From: UBA5078 sp964538025
GTDB taxonomy: Bacteria; Pseudomonadota; Gammaproteobacteria; Pseudomonadales; Pseudohongiellaceae
Direction of reading: 5' to 3'
Assembly: GCA_964538025.1 (NCBI GenBank)
Contig: CAZICZ010000002.1
Coordinates: 1-64,000 of the forward strand
DNA: 64,000 nt
A program made the translations under genes and the position numbers. Of this stretch, positions 62,349 through 64,000 are shown piece by piece; the first letter of the stretch is position 1; every line of letters begins with the position of its first letter. The notes below the pieces were generated by a model. That model saw only the letters and a program-made list of their open reading frames with translations. It had not been told where the DNA came from and did not search any database.

Positions 62349-62383
62349 AAAAACGCTCAATAGAGGATCTATTGAGCGTTTTT
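62349..62383. terminator. Bidirectional rho-independent terminator
   Basis: A 16-bp perfect stem whose core is CGCTCAATAGA / TCTATTGAGCG, with a three-base loop (GGA) and flanking A and T runs that make it symmetrical. It can end transcription of the DUF5916 gene from the left and of prc from the right. Confidence 0.9.
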
Positions 62384-62407
62384 GTTAATGACCCATTGTG
62401 CCGTTTC

Positions 62408-62435
62408 GGCCCTCTTTCCCAAGAGGGCCTTTTTT
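62408..62435 (+). terminator. Second rho-independent terminator
   Basis: Stem GGCCCTCTT / AAGAGGGCC (9 bp) with loop TCCC, followed by six T on the plus strand. It stands four bases from the prc stop codon and so acts as a backup stop for transcripts coming from the DUF5916 gene towards prc. Confidence 0.85.
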
Positions 62436-62438
62436 ATG

Positions 62439-64000
62439 TCATCTTGCGGCGCGCAGTGCACCATTGTCTGCCGTCAGAGTCGCTCCCAGCAGTTTGGCCA
62501 TATCAATCAGGATGTAACTGCTTTCGACCAGCAGCGGGTCTTCCTCCTTGTTTTCTTCCTCCTCTGCCTCTGGCGTGACTGCGGCCACTGCATCCGGGTC
62601 GAGGTCTTCCTCAGAGGACTCCTCCCAGACCTCCAGCGGCAGGCCTTTGAGGAAGCGACGCATATTGTTCGCATTGAACTCAGCGCGACGGCTTTCATCG
62701 CGCTCTTTGCGCACGATTTCTTCGTTCAGGGAAAGGATGGTGCGCTCGCGCAGTTCACGGGAGCGTTCGATCTGTTCTGCGAGGTAAATGAAGTCAGGAT
62801 CATTGGCAACCCTTTCATCATGTTTTACCTGAAGATCAGTAAGTATATCCTTGATTGGAAAATAAGTATTGTACTCGACAGGGCGCACGGTATCCCACGG
62901 CAGGGCCCCGTCCAGGTTGCTTTCGCCCATTTCTTCAATCGCAGAATAGCGGTCCGGGAACAGGATATCGGGCATCACACCGCGGTGCTGGGTGCTGGCG
63001 CCAGAGATGCGATAGAACTTGGAGCGGGTCAATTTCACCTGTCCGTAGTTCATCGGAATGATTTCCTGCACGGTGCCTTTACCAAAGGTCTGGCCGCCCA
63101 TGATGATGCCGCGCTGGTAATCCTGAATCGCACCGGCAAAAATTTCAGACGCAGACGCACTTGCCCGGTTCACCAGAACGCCCAGGGGGCCTGAGTAGGT
63201 CACTTCCGGATTGCCGTCGCCATAGGCACGAACAAAACCATTGCGAAGCCCCGAGTAACGAATTTGCACGGTATTTCCCGTATCGATGAACAGGCCCACC
63301 AGGTCATTGGCCTCGGTCAAAGAACCGCCACCGTTATCGCGCAGGTCCATGATGACCGCATCCACGCCCTCAGTCTTAAGTTCTTCGAGCAAACCCTTCA
63401 CATCGCGTGTCGAACTTTTAAAGTCGGGTTGACCGGCAGAGGCTGCCTCAAAATCGAAGTAGAAGGTCGGCAGCTTGATTACGCCGATTTTGTAAGGATT
63501 GCCGTTGTAGCTCACTTCCAGCACTTCCTTCTTGGCAGACTGATCCTCCAGTTTGACCGTGTCGCGCGTGATGGAAACCTCATGCGCCTGTGACTCTCCC
63601 GTGGCATTGGCCGGAATGACCGTCAGGCGCACCACGGTGCCTTTCTCACCGCGAATCTGATCGACGACATCGTCCAGACGGACACCAATGACGTCCTTCA
63701 TCTCGCCATCCACACCTTGCGCAATGGCAATGATGCGGTCTCCCGCCATCAGCTCCTTGCCACGTTCCGCGGGTCCCCCTTTGATGAGTTCCACCACCTT
63801 GGTGTATTCATCTTCAGTGGTCAGTTGCGCGCCAATCCCTTGAAGGGAAAGTCGCAGGCTCATATTGAAGTTTTCGGAATCCCGCGGGGAGAAATAACTG
63901 GTGTGCGGGTCGATAGTACTTGCCACGGTAGCCAGATAGGACTGGAACACATCGCGGTTGTTGGTTTTAAGTACCTGGTTTAGCTGGTTTCGGTAGCGCT
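62439..64000 (-). CDS. prc: Tail-specific protease Prc (partial, 5' end outside window)
   Basis: Periplasmic S41 peptidase that degrades proteins with exposed non-polar C-termini, including cell-wall enzymes and their regulators. The frame is open through base 64000 (RYRNQLNQVL...), so the N-terminus is missing; 520 codons are visible. The PDZ domain includes GAQLTTEDEYTKVVELIKGG; the catalytic serine is in NRASASASEIFAGA and the lysine in TFGKGTVQEI, both as in E. coli Prc. The C-terminal ~190 residues, charged and rich in Glu, correspond to the Prc C-terminal helical domain. Apparent starts within the window are internal. Confidence 0.94.
   Translation of the reverse strand, partial: RYRNQLNQVLKTNNRDVFQSYLATVASTIDPHTSYFSPRDSENFNMSLRLSLQGIGAQLTTEDEYTKVVELIKGGPAERGKELMAGDRIIAIAQGVDGEMKDVIGVRLDDVVDQIRGEKGTVVRLTVIPANATGESQAHEVSITRDTVKLEDQSAKKEVLEVSYNGNPYKIGVIKLPTFYFDFEAASAGQPDFKSSTRDVKGLLEELKTEGVDAVIMDLRDNGGGSLTEANDLVGLFIDTGNTVQIRYSGLRNGFVRAYGDGNPEVTYSGPLGVLVNRASASASEIFAGAIQDYQRGIIMGGQTFGKGTVQEIIPMNYGQVKLTRSKFYRISGASTQHRGVMPDILFPDRYSAIEEMGESNLDGALPWDTVRPVEYNTYFPIKDILTDLQVKHDERVANDPDFIYLAEQIERSRELRERTILSLNEEIVRKERDESRRAEFNANNMRRFLKGLPLEVWEESSEEDLDPDAVAAVTPEAEEEENKEEDPLLVESSYILIDMAKLLGATLTADNGALRAAR

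Noticed and set aside
52837..62440. Genomic island with attachment site at tRNA-Ser.
   Set aside because: No integrase, transposase or direct repeat of the tRNA 3' end was found in the window; only gene content hints at it.
1..64000. CRISPR arrays, insertion sequences, prophage or plasmid origin.
   Set aside because: No regularly spaced repeats, transposase or phage genes, or iteron-like repeats were seen on either strand.

Overview
The window is a GC-rich, gene-dense chromosomal segment of a gammaproteobacterium. Several gene orders are typical of that class: cspD / clpS-clpA / infA / bpt / aat / trxB / ftsK-lolA-rarA-crcB-serS-cysG, nudJ-mnmA-hflD-purB, and tusDCBE-yccA-tRNA-Ser. ThrH, an iron-sulfur APS-type CysH, a monomeric isocitrate dehydrogenase and CspD beside ClpS point towards the Pseudomonadales/Cellvibrionales side rather than the enterics. 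There is no rRNA, so the lineage stays an inference.

Layout. 1-5.3 kb: the 5' part of a MacA-like efflux adaptor, a two-gene membrane protein/c-type cytochrome unit, and a MarR-EmrA-EmrB drug efflux operon whose control region holds a perfect 22-bp palindrome. 5.4-7.3 kb: the oddest gene of the window, a single open frame whose first ~236 residues are the N-terminal half of glucose-6-phosphate dehydrogenase and whose remainder is glycogen synthase lacking its N-terminus. 7.3-14.9 kb: a DMT permease, a large M16 lipoprotein peptidase, cmoM, rlmI, mtnC, a small unknown gene and glpE. 14.8-17.1 kb: a PAS/GAF/GGDEF signalling gene broken by a stop codon and a frameshift. 17-25 kb: argD, msrA, a patatin, a 5'-nucleotidase, cysB, cysH, thrH and pabB. 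25-31 kb (minus strand): nudJ-mnmA-hflD-purB-roxA-secretin-domain protein-pabB, which reads as one long operon. 31-33 kb: moaC-moaD-moaE and rluE. 33-41 kb: icd, cspD, clpS-clpA, infA, bpt, aat and trxB. 41.7-49.2 kb (plus strand): ftsK, lolA, rarA, crcB, serS, cysG. 49-53 kb: purC, tusDCBE, yccA and tRNA-Ser(UGA).

53-62.3 kb is more accessory. It holds a probable Fe/2-oxoglutarate-type oxygenase, an ArsR/AHSA1 pair in which the ArsR gene looks frameshifted at a G run, and a row of exported proteins: PEBP, an alpha/beta hydrolase, an amidohydrolase, a double VOC protein, and a CBM9-like/DUF5916 beta-barrel candidate. The window ends inside prc.

How genes work together. ClpS, ClpA, Bpt and Aat form a complete N-degron recognition and tagging set. 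TusDCBE feeds sulfur to MnmA, while CmoM finishes the other wobble-uridine modification, of which tRNA-Ser(UGA) is a known type of substrate. CysB, CysH and CysG belong to sulfate assimilation. PurB and PurC are purine synthesis; MoaC/D/E are molybdopterin synthesis. The long open frames antisense to many genes are by-products of high GC content and are not annotated.
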